From the NCBI GenBank assembly GCA_946186665.1, contig CAMHOE010000024.1:1-36772 (forward strand): a stretch of 36,772 bases of DNA, read 5' to 3'. This DNA is from an uncultured Clostridia bacterium. Lineage in GTDB: Bacteria; Bacillota; Clostridia; Oscillospirales; Acutalibacteraceae. The position numbers and the translations under genes were made by a program. The notes under the pieces are model-generated. The model did not search any database. It saw only the letters and a list, made by a program, of their open reading frames with translations, and was not told the origin of the DNA. Positions 1-8,149 of the stretch are shown here, piece by piece (the stretch's first letter is position 1; each line of letters begins with the position of its first letter).

Positions 1-162
1 TTAAAAAAATTTTCTTTCTCTACAAATTGTATATTTTTCTTCTTTGGAAATATAAGACAAGCTTAATAATATTACTGTTTGTATATATTCTTCAAGATCC
101 GAACGAAAATAATAAGCACTTTGATCTTAAAAAAACTTTAGCAATACAATAATCCGGCATAT

Positions 163-189
163 AAAAAACGGCAGGGATAAACCTTGCCG
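163..189 (-). terminator. Rho-independent terminator of mgsA
   Basis: Stem CGGCAAGG/CCTGCCG (one bulge) with a TTTATC-like loop, followed on the minus strand by TTTTTTA. It lies 25 bases after the mgsA stop, so it should end the minD-mgsA transcript. Confidence 0.8.
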
Positions 190-214
190 TCAGAACTTTA
201 TATGTATATTTAAT

Positions 215-613
215 TTAATTACGGACAATATTGCGCCAATCGAGATCGCCGCGCTCCAGACCATGTATAAGCACCTCGCCTGTTGCGATGTTTGTTGCAA
301 CAGGAATATTGTGCATATCACACAATCTCAGAAGGTTCATGTCGTTAGGCTCATGCGGTTTGGGATCAAGAGGATCTCTGAGGAAGATAAGCATATCTAT
401 TTCATTGAAAGCTATTCTGGCTGCGATCTGCTGATCACCGCCCTGCGAGCCGCCAAGAAACTTCTGTATCTCAAGTCCGGTTGCTTCTGAAACCATTTTG
501 CCTGTGGTGCCGGTAGCGCAAAGAGTGTGTCTGCTTAGGATGCCGCAATAGGCAATACAGAATTGTACCATTAGTTCTTTTTTTGCGTCATGTGCTATCA
601 ATGCTATATTCAT
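215..613 (-). CDS. mgsA: Methylglyoxal synthase
   Basis: Converts dihydroxyacetone phosphate to methylglyoxal and phosphate, the glycolytic bypass used under phosphate limitation; cytosolic. The 132 residues are full length for the family. Visible motifs are AHD at 7-9, TGTTG at 34-38, the phosphate-binding GGSQGGDQQ with catalytic Asp60, and PHEPND with His87. The base aligned with E. coli Asp101 is Asn90 followed by Asp91, which I believe is the usual clostridial form (PHEPND). It follows minD by 38 bp and shares its transcript. In many clostridia mgsA closes the mre-min-rodA cluster, which explains its place beside cell-shape genes. Identification is secure from sequence. Confidence 0.96.
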   Translation of the reverse strand: MNIALIAHDAKKELMVQFCIAYCGILSRHTLCATGTTGKMVSEATGLEIQKFLGGSQGGDQQIAARIAFNEIDMLIFLRDPLDPKPHEPNDMNLLRLCDMHNIPVATNIATGEVLIHGLERGDLDWRNIVRN

Positions 614-651
614 TTCTAAAACCCCCGAGCTAATAAGATATTATTTGATTT

Positions 652-1389
652 TTACTCCATAAGTAAAGGAACACTTCTGCCGTCAAGTCTTGCACCTATC
701 CTGTCAAAAGCATACGCAGCCTTAGTTCTGCCCTCTATCGGCATACCCTTCTGAGAATCCGAAGCTGCTGTGCCATCCTCAGGCACCACACCCAGAAGCC
801 TTGCACCGGCTTCATCGATCACAGCATCAAGATCCGGGTACACTCCCATTCTGCGGAACTTACGCTCATTGAACCTGTTGATAATAAGACTGATATCATT
901 GACTGAACAATATTGCAGCTTTCTTCTGACCTTCTCGCAGCCTCTTACAGAAAGAGGCTCGGCATTTGTAACAAGAACAGCTCTGTCAGCAGGAGCAACT
1001 GCGGCTTCAAAGCCGGAGCCGATACCTGCCGGACAATCTATCAGAATATGGTCATAATACCCTTTCAGAACCTTTGTAAGCTGTTTCATGACCGAAGGGC
1101 TGAGCTCGTCACGGACATTCTGCGGTGCCGGCAGTATGTACAGTTCCGGTATGGTCTTGCAGGGATATATTGCGCTTGCAGGCGGACAATTGCCGTTAAT
1201 GATATCAGCGATATCAAACACAAGCTCGCCGCTGACGCCAAGCATAAGATCTATTCCCCTCATGCCCGCATCACAGTCTATGAGCAAAACACGGCTGCCT
1301 CTCCTCACAAGGGCAGCACCCAGTCCTGCTGTAACTGTAGATTTACCTGTTCCACCCTTTCCGGATGTTATTACCGTCACTTTACCCAT
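652..1389 (-). CDS. minD: MinD-like septum-site ATPase
   Basis: ParA/MinD ATPase of 245 residues. It has the deviant Walker A SGKGGTGKST at the N terminus, the switch I-like CDAGMRGIDLMLG typical of MinD, and the Walker B-like region ILIDCPAGIGSGF. I chose the ATG at 1389 because AGAGG lies 9 bases upstream; an upstream in-frame ATG would add ten residues outside the family alignment. The C terminus (ending RSVPLLME) lacks the Lys/Phe-rich amphipathic helix that anchors canonical MinD in the membrane, so binding may be weak or different. Neither MinC nor MinE is encoded nearby. It shares an operon with mgsA. MinD is the best call; a related orphan ParA-type ATPase is the alternative. Confidence 0.8.
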   Translation of the reverse strand: MGKVTVITSGKGGTGKSTVTAGLGAALVRRGSRVLLIDCDAGMRGIDLMLGVSGELVFDIADIINGNCPPASAIYPCKTIPELYILPAPQNVRDELSPSVMKQLTKVLKGYYDHILIDCPAGIGSGFEAAVAPADRAVLVTNAEPLSVRGCEKVRRKLQYCSVNDISLIINRFNERKFRRMGVYPDLDAVIDEAGARLLGVVPEDGTAASDSQKGMPIEGRTKAAYAFDRIGARLDGRSVPLLME

Positions 1390-1409
1390 TTTCAAATACC
1401 TCTTTATTA

Positions 1410-1438
1410 ACCATATCACACAAATTAAATAAAGTCAA
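1410..1438 (-). promoter_or_regulatory. Probable promoter of minD-mgsA
   Basis: TTGACT, 17-bp spacer, TATGGT on the minus strand. The leader would be only about 14 bases, so the transcription start may lie close to the Shine-Dalgarno sequence; the call is tentative for that reason. Confidence 0.5.
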
Positions 1439-1492
1439 GTTATAATTGCAATATTTTTCATTCATTTTGCTAAAAATGTAAATGATACGATA

Positions 1493-1520
1493 ACATCAGC
1501 TGTCGGGGGACAGCCGATGT
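1493..1520 (-). other. Hairpin between PBP2 and minD
   Basis: GCTGTC/GACAGC with a GGGG loop (CCCC on the minus strand), extended by ACATC/GATGT after one mismatch. No U-run follows on either strand, so it is not a classical terminator. It could attenuate or stabilise the 3' end of the PBP2 message. Confidence 0.45.
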
Positions 1521-1579
1521 CATCAAAAATTATACCCTAAGAAACGTGAGTGCTATACACGCAATACATTTTATACATA

Positions 1580-4018
1580 TCACTCCCCTGTTTCTTCATC
1601 CGGTTCATAATATTCCTCGTCTTCATATTCCTCATCGTCAGCTTCATAATAGTCATCGGGTTCGTAATAGTCGTCACCTGTGTCGTCGTCAGGTTCATAG
1701 TAGTCATCGTCGGTGCCGTCATCGGGGTCTATGTAATCCTGCCCGGTGTCGTCATCTTCATCGGGCGCGGTATTATCCTGCGCAGTATCGTCATCGGGAG
1801 ATGCAGTCTCGTCCGTTTCTGCGCTGCTGTTATGTGCATCCTCATCCTCCTGAGCTGATGAACTGCTTCCCGTATCGTCATCGGGGGCGGATGAAGCTGA
1901 GCTGCTTTGAGATGTCTGCGCTTCCGCCTTTGAGGTCTGCGTTTTTTTATTGTTTTTATCAGCCTTTGAGTTCTCCTTGCTGCTCTCCTCATGTTCCTTA
2001 GTTATTACTGTAACGCCTATCTCAGGGATATCCTTTATGCCCTCTCCCTTGAAATACGCATTTATCAATTTTTTCGCAACATTTATCGCCACATAGCTTT
2101 TTGCGCCATGCTCCACCATAACGCCAATCGCTATCTGAGGATTGTCATAGGGCGCATAGCAGATAAAGTTGGCATGGTCAGAGCCGCTGTTTTCCGCAGT
2201 ACCGGTCTTGCCTGCTATATCCATATCGAAGTCACTAAGGGCATCATAGTTGCTTGCAGCTATGTTCATAGCCTTCTGGACCTCTTTCAGGTTCTTTTCG
2301 CTGACACCCATTTCTTCGACCAGCTCAGGCTCACTCTGATATATGATATCCTCCCCTGAATATGACACCACCTTATCCACCACATGGGTTCTCATCCGCT
2401 TGCCGTTATTGGCAAGGGTAGCCGCATAGGTAGCAAGCTGTAAGGGAGTAAACTGGTTATCAGACTGTCCTATAGCTGCCTGCGATACAAAGCTCTCATA
2501 CCATTCGGAGCCCATAAGCTCACTATATTCAGGTCCCGCAAGAGTACCTGCACTCTCTGTTACCTCAACGCCTGTCTTTATTCCAAGACCGCAGCGCTTT
2601 GCATAGGCGTCCATATTTTCAATGCCCAGCAAACGTCCTGTTTCCGCAAAATATACGTTACAGGAATTTTTCATAGCGTTGTAGAGATCCTGATCTCCAT
2701 GATATCCCATACACCACAATCTCAGACCGCCTGTTGTGTAAACACCGTCACAGGTTATCGAGGTGTGTATAGATATTTTCTTTTCCTCTAATGCAGCAGA
2801 CGCAACAAGCGGCTTGAAGGTGGAGCCGGGAGCCAGCGCACCCATGAACGCTCTGTCAAAAAGCGGCACTGTTTCATCCGTTGCAAGCTTTGAATAATCA
2901 TCATAATATTTCGCAAGGTCGTAACTGGGATAATTTGCCGCGCATATAACGGAGAAATCCTTGACATTCAGCATTACTACAGCTGCACCCTTGCAGTCTG
3001 CCCCCATACTTTTATCGTCCACTTCCTTTGCGTAATCGTTAGCTTCCTTTACAGCCTCCTTGAGTGCCTTCTGAGCAACGACCTGCATTCTTGCGTCAAT
3101 GGTAAGATAGACGGAATTGCCCGGCTTTGTACTGCGTGATTCCGATATAAACACATTTCCGTCAGGCTCTATCTCATAGGTTTTTGTTCCGGCAGTTCCC
3201 CTCAGCTCTGATTCATAAGCGTATTCTATACCGCTTTTGCCAAGACTGTCGGTATATGAATATCCCTTTGACTGAAGCTCAGTATATTCATCCTGCGATA
3301 TAAGACCCGTAACACCTACGATATGCGGCGCAATAGTTCCATTTGTATATTTCCTTATCGCAGTCGATTCTACCGTCACGCCCCTTACATCATTCATACG
3401 CTCTGTTACAATGGACATCGTATTTGTACTTATACTGTCCGCAAAGGTATAGGGCTGGGTCATACTATATGCCATACGGGTCATATTGTAGCGTACACTT
3501 ACAATGTTTCTCTGCTGTTCTTTGGGGAACTTTTCACATTCGTATCTTTCCACGAGCTTTACCATACACTCGTCAGCCGTAGAGTAAGGATTCATATTCA
3601 GCTCATTCTTGCTTTTGAGTGTATCTATCTCATCCCGCTTTTCTTCATCAAAAACGTATTCACCGCTTTCATCCAGAAGTATAGGAAGCTCATCCGTCCA
3701 GTACTCGCCGCACTCATCCATTATATCAATAAGTCTTGATATGATATCATTAAGCTCTTCATTTTCGATATAGATCTTGTTCAGCACTATTTTATAGCCT
3801 GTCAGATTAACAGCAAGCTCCACACCGTTGACATCATATATCTCTCCGCGTACAGCTTCACCTGTTACAGTATATTTTTCTCCGGAGTCTATCAGATCGT
3901 CATAGTAATCCGCCTGTATCACCTGCCACTGTATCAGTCTGACAAGGAACAGTGCGATAACAACGATCATCACGGACAGCATTATTGCATATCTTGCCTT
4001 ATACGGTTTCGTTTCCAA
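1580..4018 (-). CDS. mrdA: Penicillin-binding protein 2 (elongation transpeptidase)
   Basis: Class B PBP that cross-links peptidoglycan in the elongation machinery with MreC and MreD. One N-terminal membrane helix (about residues 14-36) is followed by the dimerisation domain (RGEIYDVNG) and the transpeptidase domain. All three active-site motifs are present: STFK with Ser402, SCN at 455-457 and KTG at 607-609 (numbered from a GTG three codons upstream). The family core ends near residue 680. A further ~135 residues form an extracellular Ser/Asp/Glu/Tyr-rich tail with repeats like DDYYEPDDDTG. I chose the TTG at 4018 because AGGTGA sits 5 bases before it; the GTG at 4027 overlaps that site and has no ribosome binding site of its own. 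Last gene of the mreC-mreD operon. Confidence 0.93.
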   Translation of the reverse strand: METKPYKARYAIMLSVMIVVIALFLVRLIQWQVIQADYYDDLIDSGEKYTVTGEAVRGEIYDVNGVELAVNLTGYKIVLNKIYIENEELNDIISRLIDIMDECGEYWTDELPILLDESGEYVFDEEKRDEIDTLKSKNELNMNPYSTADECMVKLVERYECEKFPKEQQRNIVSVRYNMTRMAYSMTQPYTFADSISTNTMSIVTERMNDVRGVTVESTAIRKYTNGTIAPHIVGVTGLISQDEYTELQSKGYSYTDSLGKSGIEYAYESELRGTAGTKTYEIEPDGNVFISESRSTKPGNSVYLTIDARMQVVAQKALKEAVKEANDYAKEVDDKSMGADCKGAAVVMLNVKDFSVICAANYPSYDLAKYYDDYSKLATDETVPLFDRAFMGALAPGSTFKPLVASAALEEKKISIHTSITCDGVYTTGGLRLWCMGYHGDQDLYNAMKNSCNVYFAETGRLLGIENMDAYAKRCGLGIKTGVEVTESAGTLAGPEYSELMGSEWYESFVSQAAIGQSDNQFTPLQLATYAATLANNGKRMRTHVVDKVVSYSGEDIIYQSEPELVEEMGVSEKNLKEVQKAMNIAASNYDALSDFDMDIAGKTGTAENSGSDHANFICYAPYDNPQIAIGVMVEHGAKSYVAINVAKKLINAYFKGEGIKDIPEIGVTVITKEHEESSKENSKADKNNKKTQTSKAEAQTSQSSSASSAPDDDTGSSSSAQEDEDAHNSSAETDETASPDDDTAQDNTAPDEDDDTGQDYIDPDDGTDDDYYEPDDDTGDDYYEPDDYYEADDEEYEDEEYYEPDEETGE

Positions 4019-4057
4019 TGCGATCACCTGCGATATAAAAATTAACGGGCAGTTTCT

Positions 4058-4100
4058 TCGGGGGAAACCCTTTGTTTGAAAACAAAGGGTTCTCCCCCGA
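4058..4100. repeat. Long near-perfect palindrome between mreD and PBP2
   Basis: A 20-bp stem with one bulged C (at 4092) and a TGAA-like loop. The arms carry GGGGG/CCCCC and ACCCTTTGTTT/AACAAAGGGTT. No U-run follows on either strand, so it is not an ordinary terminator. The outer flanks GGGCAG and CCCTTTCCTAAAA are also found around a smaller hairpin at 12171-12204, which suggests a dispersed element. Confidence 0.7.
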
Positions 4101-4217
4101 ACCCCTTTCCTAAAAAAACTAAATTCCTATATTTATATACTTACAATATACATATTTTATAGCCACAGAAAAATATAAACAGCCAGAACATCAGGACGGA
4201 TAACATAAGCGGAAGCA

Positions 4218-4718
4218 CTATTTCAAGTGCTTGTTCAAAAGCTTATTAAGTCCGTAGAATACAGGAACAAATGCTATGGTATAGATAATTCTTGAAATGT
4301 AATGTCTTGCAAAGAAGCTCCACGCATCCGTATATCCTGCAAAAACATAGTAAAACAAAAACTGTAAAAATATTATTACCGGAATACCAATGACCGCCAA
4401 GAGCATGGCTGTCAGCAGATTTGTCTTGATATAGCTGCCGTTCAGGTTGCTTACTGTAAAGCAAAGAATGAGCAGTGTAATAACATAAAAGCCTATAGGA
4501 CCGCTGTATGAGCAGTCAGCAAGAAAACCGCATATCACCGCAAAAACCATTGACGGGATATCCGATTCAAAAATTGCAAAGGACAAGGCAAGAGGCAGCA
4601 TGAGTACAGCCTTTCCGCCGTAAACCTCAGGCAGCAGATAAGGCGTCCCCTGAATAAGCAGAGAGAGAGCTATCTCCACTGCATACACTGCGTATTTCAA
4701 TATCCGCAATTTGTTCAT
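4218..4718 (-). CDS. mreD: Rod-shape protein MreD
   Basis: A 166-residue integral membrane protein with about five predicted helices and short loops, ending in a basic tail (NKLLNKHLK). Size, topology and position between mreC and mrdA identify it as MreD, the membrane partner of MreC in the elongasome. MreD is poorly conserved in sequence, so context carries much of the assignment. The ATG at 4718 is preceded by GAGGGG. It is followed by 200 bp containing a long palindrome before PBP2. Confidence 0.85.
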   Translation of the reverse strand: MNKLRILKYAVYAVEIALSLLIQGTPYLLPEVYGGKAVLMLPLALSFAIFESDIPSMVFAVICGFLADCSYSGPIGFYVITLLILCFTVSNLNGSYIKTNLLTAMLLAVIGIPVIIFLQFLFYYVFAGYTDAWSFFARHYISRIIYTIAFVPVFYGLNKLLNKHLK

Positions 4719-4777
4719 CCTTGCCCCTCACCTCACCTTTTTAATGACTGATGAATGTATTCGCTATAAAATGTCAC

Positions 4778-5257
4778 TCAGGACTCTTCACTTAGTCCCT
4801 TGCTATCCTCCTGCGGAAATGTATGATCCCACTGCTTTTCGGCTGACAGCGCAAATGACACTATCATAGCACCGATTGCCCCGATAAAACACAGCAAAAG
4901 AAAATAGCCGCCGCTTATATTCTGTGAACTGTTTGCCGCTTCATTCCCTGATAAAAGCAGATCTTGAAAAAATGACGTGACACCAGTTATTTTACAAAGC
5001 CAAAAAGTTAACAAAGCAAATACAACAGATGACGCCGCACTAAAAAAATAACTGCCGATATTATCGCATATAAGAAGCTTTCCGCACAGTATTGAGATAA
5101 GCAATGGAAGTCCGTAAAGCAATAACATGTCGATAAGATACAGACTGCCAAGTCCAAAAAAACCTTCTGCATAGGAAATACAAAAGAAACACACAAGCAC
5201 CGAAAACAATACTCCTATGCCTGCACCCTTCGTCAGTGCAAGAACCGCTTTCTTCAT
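4778..5257 (-). CDS. Unknown four-helix membrane protein in the mre operon
   Basis: I do not recognise this family. The 159-residue protein begins MKKAVLALTKG. It has about four hydrophobic segments (roughly residues 8-30, 38-60, 68-92 and 115-140), a Ser/Asn-rich loop before the last one, and a charged C-terminal tail (about 20 residues, SAEKQWDHTF onward). The ATG at 5257 was chosen over an upstream in-frame start because CGGGAGG lies 6 bases before it and the longer frame would overlap the mreC end. It sits 25 bp after mreC and 59 bp before mreD, so it is co-transcribed with elongasome genes. It resembles a TIGR04086/YrzE-type small membrane protein in topology only. Confidence 0.8.
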   Translation of the reverse strand: MKKAVLALTKGAGIGVLFSVLVCFFCISYAEGFFGLGSLYLIDMLLLYGLPLLISILCGKLLICDNIGSYFFSAASSVVFALLTFWLCKITGVTSFFQDLLLSGNEAANSSQNISGGYFLLLCFIGAIGAMIVSFALSAEKQWDHTFPQEDSKGLSEES

Positions 5258-5282
5258 GACGAACCTCCCGCTCTGCAAAAAA

Positions 5283-6179
5283 TCACTTTTTACTGCTTTC
5301 ACCGGACTTTGAGCTTTCAGCTTCCTTTATTTTTTCAGCTTCCTCAATTTCACCCTTGCCGCTGAAATTGACCACCACAGCCACAGATGAAACTGTTTTT
5401 ATATCCTCAAAGGGTTCAATTATAGCCACAGGCTGTCCTGTGTAATCATCAAATGTTCTCTCTGTTATCTTTCCTATCTTGATGTTTTTCGGGAACACAC
5501 CGCCGTAACCCGAAGTTACTGCTATATCCTCAGGCTCCACCTTGTTCTTTGTGGGTATGTTTATCATCCTTGTAAGACCCTCATCGGATATTGCAGGACT
5601 GCCGGATAATATTCCGGTGTCTGATGTTCTCTTGTCGACTGCTCCGATACTGGCATCGGGAGACAGTATCGTAGTGACCTGACATGACTTTGGGGAAACC
5701 TCGCAGACCCATCCCACAAGACCGTTCTCCGTCATTACAGGGTCGTTCAGCTCTATGCCGTCAGAGCTTCCCTTGTCAAGCGTGAAACCATAAAAATTCT
5801 CATTAGGATCCCTGCTTATTACCGTAGCCGTAACCACAGAAAAATCCTTGTTTTCAGCTTTTATCTCATAGAACTTTTCCAGTTCCTCATTTTCAGCCTT
5901 AATATCGTAATAATCCACAAGCAGGTCATTCAGACGGCGGTTTTCTTCCTGAAGCTCACTGATCTCCTTTTGCAGCTCTTCACTGCTCTTAGCCGGAGTC
6001 ATGGTATCGCCGGCTGTAGTAACTCCTCCTGTAAAAACCTGCCGGACGGGAGTAAGTATAAAGCCAGTTACAAAATTGTTCACGTAACTGTTGCCTGATG
6101 AGACAAGAGCGAAAATCAGAAAAAAAACAATAACTGTAACGAGTATCTTGAAGCCCTTGCCGGAAAACACACTTTTCAA
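5283..6179 (-). CDS. mreC: Rod-shape protein MreC
   Basis: Bitopic membrane protein of the elongasome: a basic N terminus, one helix (GFKILVTVIVFFLIFALVSS), a coiled coil (SSEELQKEISELQEENRRLN onward), then two beta-barrel domains with ITSGYGG-like and IGKI motifs and a Lys/Glu/Ser-rich tail. An ATG at 6224 opens a frame 15 codons longer, but it lies in a 7-bp repeat array and has no Shine-Dalgarno. The TTG at 6179 (MKSVFSGKGF) has GGGAGAG about 8-10 bases upstream and is preferred. A GTG at 6188 is another option. Second gene of the Nudix-mreC-mreD-mrdA transcript. Confidence 0.88.
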   Translation of the reverse strand: MKSVFSGKGFKILVTVIVFFLIFALVSSGNSYVNNFVTGFILTPVRQVFTGGVTTAGDTMTPAKSSEELQKEISELQEENRRLNDLLVDYYDIKAENEELEKFYEIKAENKDFSVVTATVISRDPNENFYGFTLDKGSSDGIELNDPVMTENGLVGWVCEVSPKSCQVTTILSPDASIGAVDKRTSDTGILSGSPAISDEGLTRMINIPTKNKVEPEDIAVTSGYGGVFPKNIKIGKITERTFDDYTGQPVAIIEPFEDIKTVSSVAVVVNFSGKGEIEEAEKIKEAESSKSGESSKK

Positions 6180-6220
6180 TTTATACACTCTCCCATCCTT
6201 TGTTGTTTTAAAACATACCT

Positions 6221-6255
6221 TCATTATTCATTTTTAAGTTTTCAGTATTCATTTT
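6221..6255. repeat. Heptamer array (TATTCAT/TTTTAAG/TTTTCAG family)
   Basis: Consecutive 7-bp units TATTCAT, TTTTAAG, TTTTCAG, TATTCAT, TTTTCAT. The same family recurs at 10786-10800, 18750-18772, 22853-22887 and 29678-29712. Here it supplies the stop codon of the Nudix gene and the upstream ATG of the mreC frame. Confidence 0.7.
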
Positions 6256-6749
6256 TCATAAAGCTCACTGTCAGCAAGGATTGAGGCCCCGCATGAATCA
6301 AGTATTTCTCCGATATGTTCTTTAAGTGAAACGGGGTACAAAAATTCGTCCCTTATTCCGGTAACACTTGCAAATTTAAAGTAATGACGTACACCGTCAC
6401 TGTCGTCCATTTCAAAGCTATCCTCTTCCGGCAGCTTGTCAGGGTCTGTAGTTATCCTGAAAAAGAAACCCAGTTCATGCACTTTTTTCCCGTTAAGAGT
6501 GAAAAAGTTTTCATTCACAAGAGCCAATCCCAAACCTGAAACTTCAATGCCAAGCTCCTCTTTAAGCTCACGGCGCACCGCCTGTCCGGAAGTCTCAAAC
6601 ATACGTACACGACCTCCGGGAAGATACCAGTGTTCCATGCCTTCATCTTTTATCAAAAGCAATTTGCCGTCTCTCACTATGAGTCCTGCCGCTCTGAAAT
6701 TAAAGACACTGCTTTCATTATTCCCATCAGTTTCAAATGTAATATCCAT
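6249..6749 (-). CDS. Nudix hydrolase
   Basis: A 166-residue pyrophosphohydrolase. The Nudix box runs from Gly46 to Ile68 and fits Gx5Ex7REUxEExGU exactly (GRVRMFE then RELKEELGI), with the metal-binding RELKEE at 60-65. The substrate cannot be told from sequence: it could clean up a nucleotide or a nucleoside-diphosphate sugar. The gene lies between mreB and mreC, which are normally adjacent, and AAAGGGA precedes the start. Its stop codon lies in a heptamer repeat array. No separate strong promoter is visible in the 95 bp after mreB, so it may depend on readthrough of the mreB terminator. Confidence 0.9.
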   Translation of the reverse strand: MDITFETDGNNESSVFNFRAAGLIVRDGKLLLIKDEGMEHWYLPGGRVRMFETSGQAVRRELKEELGIEVSGLGLALVNENFFTLNGKKVHELGFFFRITTDPDKLPEEDSFEMDDSDGVRHYFKFASVTGIRDEFLYPVSLKEHIGEILDSCGASILADSELYEK

Positions 6750-6762
6750 AATTATTCCCTTT

Positions 6763-6796
6763 AAAAAGGCGGCGGATACAGATCCCTGACCGCCGC
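6763..6796 (-). terminator. Terminator after mreB
   Basis: Stem GCGGCGG/CCGCCGC (7 bp, 14-base loop) followed by CTTTTT on the minus strand. A second hairpin (ACAGCA/TGCTGT, about 6814-6836) precedes it. It separates mreB from the Nudix-mreC operon. Confidence 0.75.
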
Positions 6797-6844
6797 TTTC
6801 ATCTCGCTTACAACACAGCAGTCTCTAAAGTGCTGTGATCATAC

Positions 6845-7849
6845 TTATCTTCTTTTTGATCTTGACGACTTTCCTGCAAGCCTTTCAAGACGTCTGCCTG
6901 CGCCGTCAACAACACAATCAAGAGGTCTGTCCGCTGTATAGACCGGCATTCCTGTTTCCTGAGCCACAAGAAGATCCAGTCCTCTCAGCAAAGCTCCGCC
7001 TCCTGTCAGGGTTATGCCATTGTCGATAATGTCGGCAGAAAGCTCCGGAGGTGACTGCTCCAGTGTAGTCTTTATCGCTTCGATTATTACGGAAAGCGGA
7101 TCTGCAAGTGCATCTCTTACCTCAGAAGCAGAAAGCACGATATCATTCGGCAGACCATCCATAAGATTGCGTCCCTTTATCTGGATATTGCCCTCGCCCT
7201 CATATGGGTATGCAGAGCCTATTTTTATCTTTATATCCTCTGCTGTTCTTTCACCTATCAGAAGATTGTATTTTTTCTTTACGTACTGTATTATGGACTC
7301 ATCGAATTTATCGCCTGCAACTCTTACCGAGCAGGCTGTAACGATATCATCCAGGGATATTATTGCCACCTCAGCCGTACCGCCGCCGATATCCACTACC
7401 ATGCTTCCCGTAGGATCCTCCACCGGAAGTCCGGCTCCGATAGCCGCAGCCATAGGTTCCTCTATAAGCTCCACCTGCTTTGAGCCTGCCTGACGCACCG
7501 CATCCTCAACAGCTCTTCGCTCTACCTCTGTACAGCCTGAGGGTATACATACTATAACTCTGGGCTTGCTGAAAGCAGATGCCTTGACCACTCTGCGTAT
7601 AAAGCGGTTGAGCATTGTCGCAGTTATATCAAAATCTGCAATAACGCCGTCCTTCAGCGGACGCACTGCAACTATAGAACCCGGAGTCCTGCCTATCATT
7701 TCCTTTGCTTCTGTACCTACTGCAAGAACACTGTCCGTTCTGACATCCACTGCCACAACAGAAGGCTCTCTCATTACTATTCCCTTATTCCTCATATATA
7801 CCAAAGTATTGGCTGTACCCAGATCTATTCCTATATCTCTTGAAAACAT
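6845..7849 (-). CDS. mreB: Actin-like cell-shape protein MreB
   Basis: Cytoskeletal ATPase that orients lateral wall synthesis. The start [15 protein letters not shown] carries the phosphate 1 loop; [12 protein letters not shown] is phosphate 2; [12 protein letters not shown] is the adenosine motif. The ATG at 7849 has AAAGGGG 7 bases upstream and matches the family start; the frame six codons upstream begins with TTG. It is 334 residues, the normal length. It is flanked by a strong promoter and a terminator, so it is probably monocistronic, unlike the usual mreBCD operon. Confidence 0.97.
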   Translation of the reverse strand: MFSRDIGIDLGTANTLVYMRNKGIVMREPSVVAVDVRTDSVLAVGTEAKEMIGRTPGSIVAVRPLKDGVIADFDITATMLNRFIRRVVKASAFSKPRVIVCIPSGCTEVERRAVEDAVRQAGSKQVELIEEPMAAAIGAGLPVEDPTGSMVVDIGGGTAEVAIISLDDIVTACSVRVAGDKFDESIIQYVKKKYNLLIGERTAEDIKIKIGSAYPYEGEGNIQIKGRNLMDGLPNDIVLSASEVRDALADPLSVIIEAIKTTLEQSPPELSADIIDNGITLTGGGALLRGLDLLVAQETGMPVYTADRPLDCVVDGAGRRLERLAGKSSRSKRR

Positions 7850-8149
7850 CCTTTTACCCCTTTCCAAAAACGACAGTATAAAAAGCTGTCCTCACATCAA
7901 GCCTTTTGCTTGTATGCTTATATATGTTCCTTTTTTTCCTTTTGCAGAATACCAAAATATATTATAAACTCAAACAATGTTAATCTCAACAAAAATTTTG
8001 TCATATTTTTGACTTCTACTTTACATTTAAAAATAAGGGGATCAAGAGATATTTTTTTGTTCTTTTTGCTTAGGGAAGCTTATTAAGGAATTTCAGGTCA
8101 ATTATCGGTACACACGCATACGATGTCCTGATAAGCTATACCGGTCTGC
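7850..8149. other. Gene-free stretch between dut and mreB
   Basis: It holds the mreB promoter and leader, an AT-rich section at 7960-8070, and a nested inverted-repeat structure at 8077-8137 just after dut. No coding frame with a usable start is visible. Confidence 0.6.
7961..7989 (-). promoter_or_regulatory. Promoter of mreB
   Basis: TTGAGA, 17-bp spacer, TATAAT on the minus strand: a near-consensus housekeeping promoter, giving a leader of about 105 bases before mreB. Confidence 0.75.

Noticed and set aside
1-125. A 40-codon open stretch on the minus strand ending at position 1-3, with protein-like composition
   Set aside because: It is preceded in frame by a stop, has no start codon or ribosome binding site, and lies beyond the mgsA terminator. 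It may be a gene remnant but cannot be supported.
1546-2001. Long plus-strand frames opposite the PBP2 tail
   Set aside because: They are shadows of the low-complexity acidic codons (GAT/GAC/GAA) on the minus strand.
4140-4205. A 21-codon hydrophobic frame after mreD (minus strand)
   Set aside because: No ribosome binding site and too short; chance is the simpler explanation.
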